Assembly (NCBI GenBank): GCA_964057225.1
Contig: OZ059898.1
Span: 9,362,001 to 9,426,000, forward strand
Source of the DNA: Auanema rhodensis
Lineage: Eukaryota > Nematoda > Chromadorea > Rhabditida > Rhabditidae
DNA length: 64,000 bases
Direction of reading: 5' to 3'
Shown: piece by piece, positions 36,601-47,194 of the stretch
Position numbering within the stretch: position 1 is the stretch's first letter
Layout of the letters: each line of letters begins with the position of its first letter
Made by a program: the position numbers and the translations under genes
Notes under the pieces: generated by a model
What the model saw: the letters and a program-made list of their open reading frames with translations, nothing else
Databases searched by the model: none
What the model was told of the DNA's origin: nothing

Positions 36601-36775
36601 ATAACAAAAATTAATCCGACGGGGACAATAAAAACAGATGTATTCAATAAGCTTATTTATTTTAAAGTTTATCGCAACTGCTAGTTTTGACAGCTGTACC
36701 CAAATCCATGTTACATAACAAATTACAATGCCAACAGCAATGTGTAGACTGATATATTCATTATATCAAGGTACA
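36373..36775. other. Inner part of Polinton B left end, no gene
   Basis: Contains decayed iteron-like half sites (CACATTGAAGGTAAATACGA near 36518; AAACGCATAAAGTTAATTTAATAAG near 36570) that also occur in Polinton C, and the spacer before the polymerase ATG. No other signal was seen. Confidence 0.45.
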
Positions 36776-39700
36776 ATGGCTGCTAATAGGTTGTGTCTTT
36801 TTGATTATTTGTTTGTAAACTTTTTCTTTTTTTTAGTTATAAACGTTTATGTGAAGAGCTAGGATTTGATTATGAAGAGATTAATCAGCTCAGGTAATTT
36901 AACAATATTTTGAATCTTTATATATATTTTGTTTTTTTAGTAAACGTATAAAGTTTACCGAGGCTGGTGGGATCGAGCTCTGTGAGCCCACGTCACCCAC
37001 TTTTAACAGTGGGCCCTCATCATCAAGGGTTATTGAAGTAATAACCTTGGATGACAGTGATGAGTAAGCGATATTAAAATTATAACATTTAGTTTTTTCT
37101 TTTTAAGCGAATGGGATCCTGCTACCCCATCAACCAGTGGAGGGCAAGTCGGATATGGAGCGGCATTCAACGATGTCTGTAAAATAGAGGTGCGATCTTT
37201 TATTTACATATCATTTCGTAATATATCTTTTGAAACATGAAATTTTCTCTTGCTCCAGTTGCATATTTTGAAAACATTTTGAAATTTATTTCTCTTTTTC
37301 AATTGCATTCATAAAATTCTCTCTCTCTCATCTTTACATTTCATCTCAATCTATATCTTTTATCAAACAAATTGCAAGTATTTTGAAACTTATATATTCA
37401 TTCTTTTGAACAGCATTCATTTTAAAATCTTTACATTTCATCTCACTATATATATTTCTTTCAACCATTTTTCATAAAATTCTCTCTCTCTCATCTTTAC
37501 ATTTCATCTCAATCTATATCTTTTATCAAACAAATTGCAAGTATTTTGAAACTTATATATTCATTCTTTTGAACAGCATTCATTTTAAAATCTTTACATT
37601 TCATCTCACTATATATATTTCTTTCAACCATTTTTGAATTCTTACAAATTATAAATATTTCAAACATTTTGAACTAGTAAAATAATAAAACACAATCTTG
37701 ATCTTTTCATTTATTTTTAAACATTAACAAATGTTTATAAAAGAAAAAACTTTATATTTAAAAATCAAATGCCATTTATTTTTAATAAAAGAATATAAAA
37801 ATAATTTAAAGAAAAGTAAATTTATTAAAAGTTATAAACAAACATTATTTATATTTAAACTAAATATCTAAACTAAATAACCATTATAAAAAGTGTGTAT
37901 TATAGTGGTCACACCGACGCATAAAACGAACTGGTCGGTTCACCAACGTGGTCGTTAGATCGCTCACGTTCCCACATTTGGAAGCCATTAATGAGCCAAT
38001 GCATGTTGTCATGCCGCGGCTATTTAATGAGTTTCTTGATCGGTGCCTTGCTGAAAGTGGTGTGCCAGATAAACAAAAAGCGCTATTTTGTTTATCAATA
38101 GAGCACCCATCCTTTGAAAAGGGATCCATATTTATGGATTTCCGTAGAAGGGAGCATTTGGATGGCGTTGCCATCATGAATGCCATCAGCAAGGTGCAGC
38201 AATCAAAGCGAGAGGCTGTAATTAGCCAGGCAATGAATATTGAAATGTATGTGTTTGATGAGAGACCAGTGCAGCCAAGCCTGATGCCTGGTGAAGGTAG
38301 AGTTGGTTTCTATTTTGATGCCGAACTCAAAATACCTGGCACAATTGAGAACACTGATACACATTGCCTGGCTAGAGCAGCAGTTGTGGGAATGTGGAAA
38401 GCCGATGAAGAGGCAGCAGAAGATGTTGTTGAGAAGCGGAGGATTCAAAATCTTCGTCGCAACTACATCTTGTTGCCAAATCAACCACATCATATCAATT
38501 TATTGAATAGGTGTGGTATTTCTGTACATTTACCAAATTATAATTTGAACCATTTAAATATTATTGCAAGTTGTAATACAGACTATAAGTTTGTAGTATA
38601 CGCTAGGCCACCTGGACAGCGTATGTACGCTATTCAGCGTATCTTTAATGAAACGGCTAGCAAAGTGGTAACACTAGGCTACCGAAATAATCATTATGAC
38701 TGTATTACAACTTGTAGTAGATCACAGATTTTTGATGGTATTATATGCCAACACTGTAAATTATCTTACAAAACAGTGTTGCATAGATGTAAAGCCAAGT
38801 GTAAGAAATGCCACACCTTAAAATGTAATTCGATGGAAAATGTGGTTGAGAGTAGCATAAGATGTGATAGTTGTAGAGTTTTGTTCAAAACTCGTCAATG
38901 CTTTGACAGGCATATTAGAAAAACATGTCGAATGTTTAAGGTAATTTAAAAAATATATATAAAATTTAACATGACTAAATTCAGACATGTGAAAACTGTG
39001 ATCATTATCACAGAGTACGTGCTGATAGACCGCACAATTGCAATGAGAAATTTTGCAAAAAGTGTGGGCAAACAAAGCCTGAAGATCATTCTTGTTGTTG
39101 GGTACCACCTAACGACAAGAAGAAGGATCAGTTAAAAAAGAGGCAAGAGAAATACAAGGTTTGTATTTTACATCTTTACAAGTGTAATGCTTACTTGTTT
39201 AAGATTATTTTCTATGACTTTGAAACGGTTGTGTTAAAAAGCGGTACAAATGTTCATGAATATGCAGATGAACAATGGCCCAATATGGTTGTGTATAATA
39301 AATTTTGTGAAAGTTGTATAGATGCCAACTCATGTGAAAAATGCACAACCAAGGAGGGCCATTTTGGGTATCAACAAGGTGATAGTGAATGGTCTGTAAC
39401 AGATCGTTTCCTTGATTGGTTACTCAACTCTGTTGAGAATGATAATGCAATTTTGATTGCGCATAATGGTTCACGCTTTGACATACATTTCTTGGTGTCT
39501 AGGCTGATAAACCGTGGTATATATCCTGATCCAATTTTAAATGGGACCAAGATTATAAGCATGGTTGTCAAGCCTTTAAGAGGTCAAAAATTTAATCATT
39601 TATATTTTAAAGATAGTTATTTATTAGTGCCTTTACCCCTATCAGCGTTGCCCAAGGCATTTGGTGTACCTGATATGAGTAAAGGACAGTTTCCTTACCT

Positions 39701-42132
39701 CTTTAACCATCCAATAAATTATGGCAAAGTGTTACCATCTTTACCACCAAAACAGTACTATTGTACTGCTAGAATGAAAGCAGAAGACCTAGCTTCATTC
39801 GATATTTGGTATGAAGAGCGTAATCAAAGAGCGTTTGATTTTGATGAAGAGCTTTTGGAATATTGTAGGACAGATGTCCGTATTTTAACCAACTGTATGA
39901 AAGTTTACATGAAGTTGGCAACCGCCACCACTGGCTGGAACCCTGTCATACAATGTATGACATTTGCCAGTTTCTCTTTATTCCAGGCAAGTTTTTTAAA
40001 ATACAAGCATTTTCAAAACTATTATATTACAGTTGAAAATGAACCACATTAAAGAGAACCAAGTGGGTATTCTGCCCGAGACTGGTTATTATGCCGGTCA
40101 AAAGCAGAGTATAATAGCCATAAAGTATATAAAATGGCTAGAACAAGGATTGGGCCGCCCATTAATGCATAAGCTTAATGGTGGTGAATTTGCAGTGAGA
40201 GTAGATGGCCATCGCTATCTACTCGATGCTTATGACCCCGTTGCCAATCATGGCTATGAGGTGAGTAATTTGTAATAAATGTAAAAAGTGCAAATTTTTG
40301 TAGATTAATGGTTGTATTTACCATGGTTGCCCCCAGTGCACCAACAAGAGCGCTATAGCACCAGGCAGAAATGGTGAAACAATGGAAGAGGTAATTGTGA
40401 CTTTTTTAATCATTTTAATTTTTAAAATTTAGGTTTATGATAAAACCATGAAAAGGCTTGAAGCAATTCAAAGCCAAGGCATTAGTGTTACCACAGTGTG
40501 GGAGCACGAAATTAATGCACAAATTTCGGCCAATGAAGAAATGGCGAAATTTATGCGTGAAACAAATGTTGTTACACGCTTGGCACCTAGAGATGCCTTT
40601 ACCGGTGGCCGCACCCAGACATATAAGCTTTTGGCACAAGCTTCGGATAGATACTCGCTCGAGTATGTGGACTTTTGTTCACTATATCCATATGTCACCG
40701 CTTTTGATGCCTATTACCCTATAGGTAATCCCAAAGTTATTACTGAGGGTTTCAAAAGCTTTGAGACATGTTGCCCATACAAGGGGCTAGTAAAATGTGA
40801 CGTGCTTGCACCCACAAATTTGCTGTACCCTGTATTAGGCACACGTATTGGCGGTAAACTTATTTTTACAAACTGCCGCACTTGTGCAGTCAAAAGTAAA
40901 AATGTAACATGTGAGCACCAGAATGATGTAAATGCTAGAAAGCTGCATCTAACCGTGACACATGTTGAGCTCGAGTGTGCCATACAACGTGGCTATAAAG
41001 TGCTTAATGTGCATGAGGTGTGGCACTGGGAAGAATGGCAACAAGGCGGCCTGTTTAAAGAGTTTGTACAAAAGTACATAAAAATTAAACAAGAGGCGTC
41101 GGGCTGGCCAAAGCCAAACATGACAGAGGAAGAAAAGGTATGTTTTAACAAAAGTATCACATTAAATAGAATTTTACAGGTGATTTATCTCCAAGAGCAC
41201 GAGGAGAACACTGGTGTTGCTCTGGAGAGCAATAAAATTGAGAAGAATGCTGCCATGCGTAGCATTGCCAAACTGCAGCTAAATAGGTTTGTAAACTTTT
41301 TAAAACAATACATTACAAATTTGCTTATAGTGTCTGGGGTAAAATGGGTCAAAGACCTGATAAAGCCCAAACCAAGATTATTGGTGTTGAGGACCCAGAA
41401 ATTGGTAGGATCATTACTGATCCTGCAAGGGAACTCACTGGGTTCAAAATTGTGGATAATGTTGCGTACTGCACAACAGTACCAGAGGATTCACATTTGG
41501 CACCACCGCCTTTTACAAATGTAGCTATTGCGGCCTATACAACCGCTCATGCAAGGCTACTATTGTATAAGGCAATGGAGAAAATTGGAAAGAATTTGGT
41601 GTATACAGGTAATGTTATACTTTGTATTCAATTTAAACTTACATTATTTAGACACGGATTCACTAATTTATCAAAGGTGCCTGGATGAGCCAGATCCAAT
41701 TGAGGATATGAAGGGTGAATGGTTAGGTAAACTAACCTCTGAAATACCCGATGGTTGGTCAATGACCAAGTTTGTGTCACCAGCGGCAAAAGTTTATAGT
41801 TATAAACTTGTAAATGCAGCTGGTGATGTAAAATATGTAACAAAGGCAAAGGGAGTGGTAAGTACGAGCTTTGACTTTTCAAATAATTTTATAATTTACA
41901 GACGTTGGACCACACGGCAGCGTCAGTGGTAAACTTTGAAAGTATGGAGCGACTGGTTCGCGGACTCGTTATGGATGGAGAGAAATTGGTTTTAAAAACC
42001 AACACAACCTTGTTAAAGAGGCAACTCGGTGCCATATCCACAATGGATATGACAAAAAGTACTAGAGTCGTAATGGATAAACTTTGTTATCTTCAAGATT
42101 ATAGTACTTTACCCTACGGTTATTGTGAATAA
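36776..42132 (+). CDS. polB: Polinton protein-primed family B DNA polymerase
   Basis: Replicates the element. Four small 5' exons (36776-37190) carry a SUMO-interaction-like motif VIEVITLDDSDDE and join in phase over a 715-base intron to the main part at 37906. A cysteine/histidine-rich region follows (about 38750-39130: CQHC, CKKCHTLKC, CDSC, CENC, CKKCGQ). Exonuclease motifs: Exo I FYDFETV (39211), Exo II NGSRFDIHFL (39465), Exo III YCRTDVRIL (39860). Polymerase motifs: A DFCSLYPYV (40670), B LNSVWGKMG formed across an intron (41277-41350), C DTDS (41651). All catalytic residues are present over about 1,250 residues, the usual size for the family. The intron at about 39988 uses a GC donor (GCAAGT), also kept in Polinton C. 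It converges with the major capsid gene. Confidence 0.9.
37191..37905. repeat. polB intron with 163-bp tandem duplication
   Basis: The 715-base intron holds two nearly identical copies of a 163-base T/C-rich unit, starting at CATAAAATTCTCTCTCTCTC at 37310 and 37473, ending about 37635. Partial older copies flank them. The rest is AT-rich and featureless. The homologous end of Polinton C is missing, so it cannot be compared. Confidence 0.8.
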
Positions 42133-42270
42133 TATATTTGAATTTATAAATTTTTATCTTGTATATATTTGTATTTATAAAATTTTATCATTGTACATGT
42201 ATTTATTTTTAAAAATAGTTGTATTAATAAATTTTATTCTTAAATCTTTTAAAGAATTTTATTACATACA

Positions 42271-43605
42271 TTACAAACTGGTATCAATATATGGAGCACG
42301 ATTGTTGTCAATGGAAAGAATAGAGTCATACTCTGCATAAACAATTGCATATAAGCCCTCTTGCGGCGTTTGTTGACCAAATTCCAATTTCAAGGCTACA
42401 TTACCTTGTCGTATAACATCAAATAACTCTGACGAATGCACAGTAGGAGAAATATCAAATACAAAAAATGTGAAACCAGCTTTATACATTGCTGGTGTAA
42501 TACCATTGGATGAATCTGTACGACCAAGTCCCAAACCTTCCAGCATGTCAATATATGCTGTGGCATAGGAAGATCGCCATTCTAAATTATAAGGACGGGT
42601 AGGTATTACCCTATTGTTGAGCGTCAAGTATATATTTTTCAAATCAAACGGTTTAAAGTTGAATGGCGAATGTTTAAAAGTACCATTATAGGCGTGTGCG
42701 CCAACAAGACCTACTACAACACGTTTTGGTGTGTGAGACGTGAATAATATATTATTAGGTGAATCCAAGCGGCCTCCTTCTATGAAATAAGAGCGCATTT
42801 TCACTGATGTCATGGGGTAGTGTATTCGATCCTTTGCGAGTTTATCTTCTATAGCCATAGCTAATCCAGCGTTTAGATCAAACTCTTGAATGAGCAAATG
42901 TACATCGCTGATATCTACTTTCAAATTTGGAAACTCCTCCTTTAATGTAGTATCCTTGTTTTCATTATTCCAGCCTAGAGTGTCAATTAAAAAGTTATCA
43001 CGGTTTGGATATGCAGTTAGCTCCATTTTTGAATAGTTTACAAACAGTCGCTCTTGATTAAATAGGTCGATACTGACGGGAGCAGCCATCTCACACAATA
43101 TGCCATTTTTTACAAGTGCTTGACGCGTTCTAAATCCAGCACTGGATGCATTATCTATATATCTATCAGCATAATAGCCTGATATGGCAAGTTTGCTCTC
43201 TTTAACATCGTTGCTATACATTAAAATATTCTCGATATATGTTTTATAGGCATGATTCACGGTAGAGTCATACACGCTAACATCACCAATTTTCAAATGA
43301 TACGAATGTATTAAACTGGCAGCAAATTGTTGACATGGTGCAAAAACAAGGTTGTCTGGTACTGGATCACCGTTTGTGGTTACAATTTTAAATTTTACAT
43401 TCAACCAACATCTTCTCAGATTGAGGAATGATTTGGAATTTTGAGCTATAACAAATTCCCATGGTCCTTGAGGAAGAAACGTATTTTTCAAAGGGACTTG
43501 TACAGTACGAGTAGACTCTACACCTAATGCCGACGCTGGTATATCACCATAGTTGATATTAGGTAAAAGGGCTTGTGCTGATTTTGAATCTATCAATTTA
43601 GCCAT
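42271..43605 (-). CDS. Polinton major capsid protein (double jelly-roll)
   Basis: A 444-residue protein of the family usually annotated after C. elegans F54H12.2, identified in the literature as the double-jelly-roll major capsid protein of Polintons. Typical blocks are the N-terminal FLPQGPWEFVI and SFLNLRRCWLNVKFKI, a central YFIEGGRLDSPNNILFTS, and a C-terminal LNNRVIPTRPYNLEW and QQTPQEGLYAIVYAEYD. The ATG overlaps the stop of the preceding pVI-like gene in TAAATG, so the two are probably expressed as a unit. No stop or frameshift; the mirror copy at 56815 has one nonsense codon. Family assignment is from memory of the conserved pattern; fold not testable here. Confidence 0.88.
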   Translation of the reverse strand: MAKLIDSKSAQALLPNINYGDIPASALGVESTRTVQVPLKNTFLPQGPWEFVIAQNSKSFLNLRRCWLNVKFKIVTTNGDPVPDNLVFAPCQQFAASLIHSYHLKIGDVSVYDSTVNHAYKTYIENILMYSNDVKESKLAISGYYADRYIDNASSAGFRTRQALVKNGILCEMAAPVSIDLFNQERLFVNYSKMELTAYPNRDNFLIDTLGWNNENKDTTLKEEFPNLKVDISDVHLLIQEFDLNAGLAMAIEDKLAKDRIHYPMTSVKMRSYFIEGGRLDSPNNILFTSHTPKRVVVGLVGAHAYNGTFKHSPFNFKPFDLKNIYLTLNNRVIPTRPYNLEWRSSYATAYIDMLEGLGLGRTDSSNGITPAMYKAGFTFFVFDISPTVHSSELFDVIRQGNVALKLEFGQQTPQEGLYAIVYAEYDSILSIDNNRAPYIDTSL

Positions 43606-44070
43606 TTAAATGTGAAACGACCGCTCACGAGTGATGCACAACCGCTTATGAGGTTTTGTGGTTTTGCGTCGTCGCCGTTTGCCCAAGCCGGTAAGATCTC
43701 GTATAGCTTGCCGGCCGGCTGTTTTAAGAGTTTCCTTGATATTATCGCCTTTCAGCACCCCATCGACAATTTCATTACCAGTTTTCAGCAACTGTCCGCC
43801 AAGAGGTGAATTTACAACTGGACTTTTGCTTACAGCACTGGATAAGGCGTTTCTTCCGGCATTGATGAGATTTTGGGCTATAGGTGATTGAATGATGCGT
43901 GGTAGAAATGATGCCAAAGTTGCCAAAATACCACCCAAACCATGACCCCTCTGCATTCCACGTTGAAACATCATTCCGCTAAATGGGGCGCCACCCATTT
44001 GTTGATTTAAAAGTGTTGTCCATTGAATAGAGTTGACATCCAAAAGGAGGTGCGGCATATCGAACCGCAC
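43606..44070 (-). CDS. pVI/pX-like minor virion protein
   Basis: A 154-residue protein with a glycine-rich start (GHGLGGILATLASFLPRI), a central run of amphipathic helix with GGQLLKTGNEIVDGVLKGDN, and a strongly basic tail (GKRRRRKTTKPHKR). This pattern is that of the adenovirus pVI/pX-like core or membrane-lytic proteins assigned to Polintons. It lies directly upstream of the major capsid gene. Its first 16 codons overlap the 5' part of the divergent protease ORF if that ORF uses its upstream ATG. The copy at 56350 is intact. Confidence 0.75.
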   Translation of the reverse strand: MRFDMPHLLLDVNSIQWTTLLNQQMGGAPFSGMMFQRGMQRGHGLGGILATLASFLPRIIQSPIAQNLINAGRNALSSAVSKSPVVNSPLGGQLLKTGNEIVDGVLKGDNIKETLKTAGRQAIRDLTGLGKRRRRKTTKPHKRLCITRERSFHI

Positions 44071-44565
44071 GCGCGCAATACAAAAGTTACACTAGATCAT
44101 TCTACTAAAATGTATTCGTCTGAAATAGTATCACTATTGCAATCTGTCCCCAGCACTCGGAAACTATTCCTCGGTGTATTTAGCGCTGATACTCTACCCA
44201 AAACGCGTCGTAAAAACTTTGCACTTGTCGTAAATACTGACACACATGATAAGCCAGGCACACATTGGCAGGTCATCTTTGTCCGTAACAAGCAAGCCTA
44301 TTTTTTCTGTAGCTTGGGATATAAAATGAACAAGTACATTCAAAATTATCTGGCCAAATATAAAAAGGTAAAAATTAATACTTGCAAACCACAACGTTTA
44401 ATTGAATACACTTGTGGTGGCTATGTGGTATTTGTAATACTAATGTTGTCGGCTGGTAATTCATTTGAAAGCATTTGTTCATTTTTTAAACTATTGAAAA
44501 ATGATGATGTCTTTATTAAAGCGTTTATGCATAAAGTATTCGACTATAAATTGACTACTATATAA
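44023..44565 (+). CDS. Adenain-like cysteine protease
   Basis: Capsid-maturation protease of the C5/Ulp1-like group. The His is in PGTHWQVIFV (about 44259-44285), the nucleophile in EYTCGGYVVF (about 44404-44434), and the oxyanion-hole Gln lies seven residues before the Cys (CKPQR). The acidic member of the triad, usually in a YFDS.G or FEPFG context after the His, is replaced by Cys: the sequence is AYFFCSLGY. The start is uncertain: ATG 44023 overlaps the divergent pVI-like gene by 48 bases, while ATG 44110 avoids overlap but is not conserved in Polinton C. Length fits the family with either start. Confidence 0.82.
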   Translation: MNRVDIQKEVRHIEPHARNTKVTLDHSTKMYSSEIVSLLQSVPSTRKLFLGVFSADTLPKTRRKNFALVVNTDTHDKPGTHWQVIFVRNKQAYFFCSLGYKMNKYIQNYLAKYKKVKINTCKPQRLIEYTCGGYVVFVILMLSAGNSFESICSFFKLLKNDDVFIKAFMHKVFDYKLTTI

Positions 44566-44606
44566 GAAATTTGTCATTAATAACCTGCTACATTACGTGA
44601 TCAGTT

Positions 44607-44777
44607 ATGAATATTCCTTGTCACTGTGAATTATGTGTCAAATACACGTTGGAGCAATCTAAACCAGCGCCTTTATACAGGAGAATGTTGAAATGTATTT
44701 CAGTGCCATTTATTAAAGGTATAGCATTGGGATTGGGCTTTTGTACAACACTAGTCATATTATTGCTCATTATATAA
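44607..44777 (+). CDS. Small single-pass membrane protein (56 aa)
   Basis: Starts MNIPCHCELCVKY: a cysteine cluster (C.C..C), then a basic segment (PLYRRMLKC) and a C-terminal hydrophobic helix (GIALGLGFCTTLVILLLII) ending at the stop. The same ORF is present and intact in Polinton C at 55643-55813, with no amino-acid change that I can see, while larger neighbours there have decayed. It lies between the protease and the C2H2 gene. Tail-anchored topology is likely. No family recognised. Confidence 0.65.
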   Translation: MNIPCHCELCVKYTLEQSKPAPLYRRMLKCISVPFIKGIALGLGFCTTLVILLLII

Positions 44778-44818
44778 AAGTGGGTTGATTGCGTGTGGTC
44801 GTTTTTCATTTTCCTCTA

Positions 44819-45283
44819 ATGGAACTTTTATGTAACAAATATTGTGGTACATGCAAGGAAATATTTTCTTCAACCAAGCATTTTAGTGATCACGTTTTGA
44901 AAAGACATGCAGGGATTCAACCCATATGTAACAATTATATCAGCAATGCTGACTTTATTCAAAAATATGGACATTTGGATGGTGTTCGTAGACGTTTGTG
45001 CCCTCATTGTAGTGAAACTTTTGGAACAAGATTCAATTGTGAGCGTCATATTCGGCGTATTCATAATAATAATGGAACGAATGGTGAAGATGGTGATGGA
45101 AATGATACCAGCAAACCCTTTGAAAAAGCTGAGGAGTTTGTACATTCAACCCAATCAAAAAGATGCCGCAGCAATAGTGACGGAGAACATTCACAACACG
45201 AGCCGAGCGACAAACAAAACTGCCCTAAACTATCTTTTAAACCTTCGAAAATAAAAATGTGGTATTGTATAACTGTTGAATAA
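44819..45283 (+). CDS. Polinton C2H2 zinc-finger protein
   Basis: About 154 residues from ATG 44819. Two zinc fingers: CGTCKEIFSSTKHFSDHVLKRH and CPHCSETFGTRFNCERHIRR..H. An acidic and polar linker (NGEDGDGNDTSKPFEKAEEF) and a basic patch (SKRCRSNSD) follow. Probably a nucleic-acid-binding protein; role unknown. The stop is five bases from the stop of the convergent penton gene. The copy in Polinton C (55137-55601) is intact. Confidence 0.7.
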   Translation: MELLCNKYCGTCKEIFSSTKHFSDHVLKRHAGIQPICNNYISNADFIQKYGHLDGVRRRLCPHCSETFGTRFNCERHIRRIHNNNGTNGEDGDGNDTSKPFEKAEEFVHSTQSKRCRSNSDGEHSQHEPSDKQNCPKLSFKPSKIKMWYCITVE

Positions 45284-45288
45284 AACGT

Positions 45289-46146
45289 TTATTTCATATT
45301 TTTAACATGTAATGTAACAACTGTAGAACCATAATTAAATTGCATAGGACGACCAAATTCATCTAAAATTTCAATACGTATGGTATCGAGTGTTTGTCTA
45401 GTGATTGGTACATAACGAATAGGATTAAATGTTTTGGCAATCATTTTACCAAATTCAGTAGGAGGTGGTACAGGTAAACATGCAAGTAAATTAGCTTTCA
45501 CATTACCAAGAATGGAATATTCTACAATATCACAATATATATACATTGTATTAATGTTATTTGAAAAATCAATGGGACGCCTGGCTATTATTGTATGGTT
45601 GATGTTTTTATTTTCAAAACCAAGAAAATATGCAAAATCATCACCAAGCGTTGCATTCAACAATAGTCGCTTGCTTGTTACAAACTCTATGCGCTGCAAT
45701 GTTTTGTTAAACTGAAATGTGGCGTCCGCGAGCATTTCCTCCACTAGCTTAGCCTCAGCCTGGCGATTATTATACCATTTTTTTACATCTTCATCTTTAT
45801 CTATTAAACTTTTTATACGTGCTTCTTCCTCAGCTCCAAGAGGCTTTGTATTGTTGGCGATAAATGATTCTCTTCCAGCATTGATTCCGCGTATTATTTC
45901 ATCACCATTTGCATAGTTGCCTTTAGGCAAGTGTAGAATAAATTTTCTATTGGAAAAACGTAGTGTATAAGATAAATCTTTTTGAACATTTAATATAGAA
46001 CAAGGAAAAATGATGTCTGTCAGCCCAATACAATACCTATTATTGCGTAGCCTTAGTGTTTCAGGTAATCTGGTAAGAAACACTGATGATGTATTACTTT
46101 TTTCAGAGTCAACTGATGATGGAAGAGTAATGTAAAAATCATCCAT
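45289..46146 (-). CDS. Polinton minor capsid (penton-like) protein
   Basis: A 285-residue protein with the pattern of Polinton minor capsid/penton proteins (single jelly roll). It has an N-terminal MDDFYITLPSSVDSE, YCIGLTDIIFPCS, a charged helical middle (about 110-150), FLGFENKNIN, then MYIYCDIVEYSILGNVKANL and a C-terminal EILDEFGRPMQFNYGST. It starts 79 bases from the divergent ATPase start. Intact here; a 43-base deletion disrupts the copy at 54317. Confidence 0.8.
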   Translation of the reverse strand: MDDFYITLPSSVDSEKSNTSSVFLTRLPETLRLRNNRYCIGLTDIIFPCSILNVQKDLSYTLRFSNRKFILHLPKGNYANGDEIIRGINAGRESFIANNTKPLGAEEEARIKSLIDKDEDVKKWYNNRQAEAKLVEEMLADATFQFNKTLQRIEFVTSKRLLLNATLGDDFAYFLGFENKNINHTIIARRPIDFSNNINTMYIYCDIVEYSILGNVKANLLACLPVPPPTEFGKMIAKTFNPIRYVPITRQTLDTIRIEILDEFGRPMQFNYGSTVVTLHVKNMK

Positions 46147-46225
46147 GACAAACCACCACTTGATACGTGTACACTATTGCAAATGAAATCATTTGCATTT
46201 TAGGTACATTTACGAGTGGTTGATT

Positions 46226-46873
46226 ATGGTTTTCAGCTTCAAACTACCCAGTCAGACAACTGTAATAGGTGCTACCCAATGCGGTAAAACAACCCTCATA
46301 AAGCACATATGTGAAAATACTGAAAAGTTTTTCAACGTCCCCATTGATAGAATATTCTGGTTTAGTCAATGTGGGTCATCGTCAGGTGTACCAATAAATG
46401 ATGAGCGTTTAATAATTATTCAAGGGCCTCCTGATCCTGATTTGATAAAAGAACAAAAGGGAGTAAATACTATACTAGTGCTGGATGATTTGATGAACTT
46501 TTTTTCATCGAATAAAGCAGCAAAGGAATTACTCAACAACATTTTTACAGTGTGGGCACATCACTGGAATTTGGCAGTGTTTAATCTTGTGCAAGCTGCA
46601 TTTCAGCTAGACAGGACCAGTCGAATTAATAGTACATATATAATACTGATGAAAAGTCATTCGGATATATTACAAATACGTAATTGTCTGCAACAATTAT
46701 TTGGCCCCCGCTTTAAAAATGCTCTAGAAGCATATGATGATGCAATGTCTACACCCTATAGTCATTTACTGATTGACAACCATCCTTTAACAAGTGAGAA
46801 ACAGCGTATACTATCAGATATAACAGCGGAGCACCCTATTGTTTATGTTGCCAGAAATGTGTTTAGTGTTTAA
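46226..46873 (+). CDS. FtsK/HerA-type genome-packaging ATPase
   Basis: The A32-like ATPase thought to pump DNA into capsids. Walker A GATQCGKTT is near residue 14 and Walker B NTILVLDDLMNFF near residue 92, followed by a conserved HWNLAVFNLVQ..F sensor-type segment and YIILMKSHSD. About 215 residues, standard for Polintons. I chose ATG 46226 because the upstream ATG at 46193 lies before a TTTTAG that could be a splice acceptor. The copy in Polinton C has a deletion in Walker A. Confidence 0.88.
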   Translation: MVFSFKLPSQTTVIGATQCGKTTLIKHICENTEKFFNVPIDRIFWFSQCGSSSGVPINDERLIIIQGPPDPDLIKEQKGVNTILVLDDLMNFFSSNKAAKELLNNIFTVWAHHWNLAVFNLVQAAFQLDRTSRINSTYIILMKSHSDILQIRNCLQQLFGPRFKNALEAYDDAMSTPYSHLLIDNHPLTSEKQRILSDITAEHPIVYVARNVFSV

Positions 46874-46885
46874 AGTGCTTGTTCA

Positions 46886-47194
46886 ATGAGTGGTCGTATT
46901 TTGTCAAATTTCAACTTTTTGTCTTCTTGCGCCAAAACTCCTTGTTCTGTTCCCTCATTTTCTTTTGCACAAATTGAAATTATTGTTGAAATTGTATTTA
47001 ATATTGTGAAAAATAATAATTTTCTTTTAACTAACAAGGAATATAAAACCCTCTTGCCCATATCTTCATTATTACGTCAAATAGCTTTGATACGCACACC
47101 GGAAAAGGCTAAATCATTATTGGCAACGCTTTCACACAAACAATTGAAAACAATAGTTACATGTGGTATTGCCTATTTTGGTTTTAAATCATGA
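46886..47194 (+). CDS. Small helical Polinton protein (102 aa)
   Basis: Unrecognised by name, but small ORFs of this type recur in animal Polintons, with a LLP..SLLRQIA....EKAKSLLATLS core and a hydrophobic C-terminus (TIVTCGIAYFGF). It begins 12 bases after the ATPase stop, and its stop overlaps the ATG of the next gene (ATGA). This suggests co-transcription. Intact also in Polinton C (53276-53584). Confidence 0.6.
   Translation: MSGRILSNFNFLSSCAKTPCSVPSFSFAQIEIIVEIVFNIVKNNNFLLTNKEYKTLLPISSLLRQIALIRTPEKAKSLLATLSHKQLKTIVTCGIAYFGFKS

Noticed and set aside
41344..41688. Separate small genes inside the polymerase region (several overlapping ORFs between 40400 and 42130)
   Set aside because: They are polymerase exons or other-frame readings; motifs A, B and C connect only when the short introns are removed.
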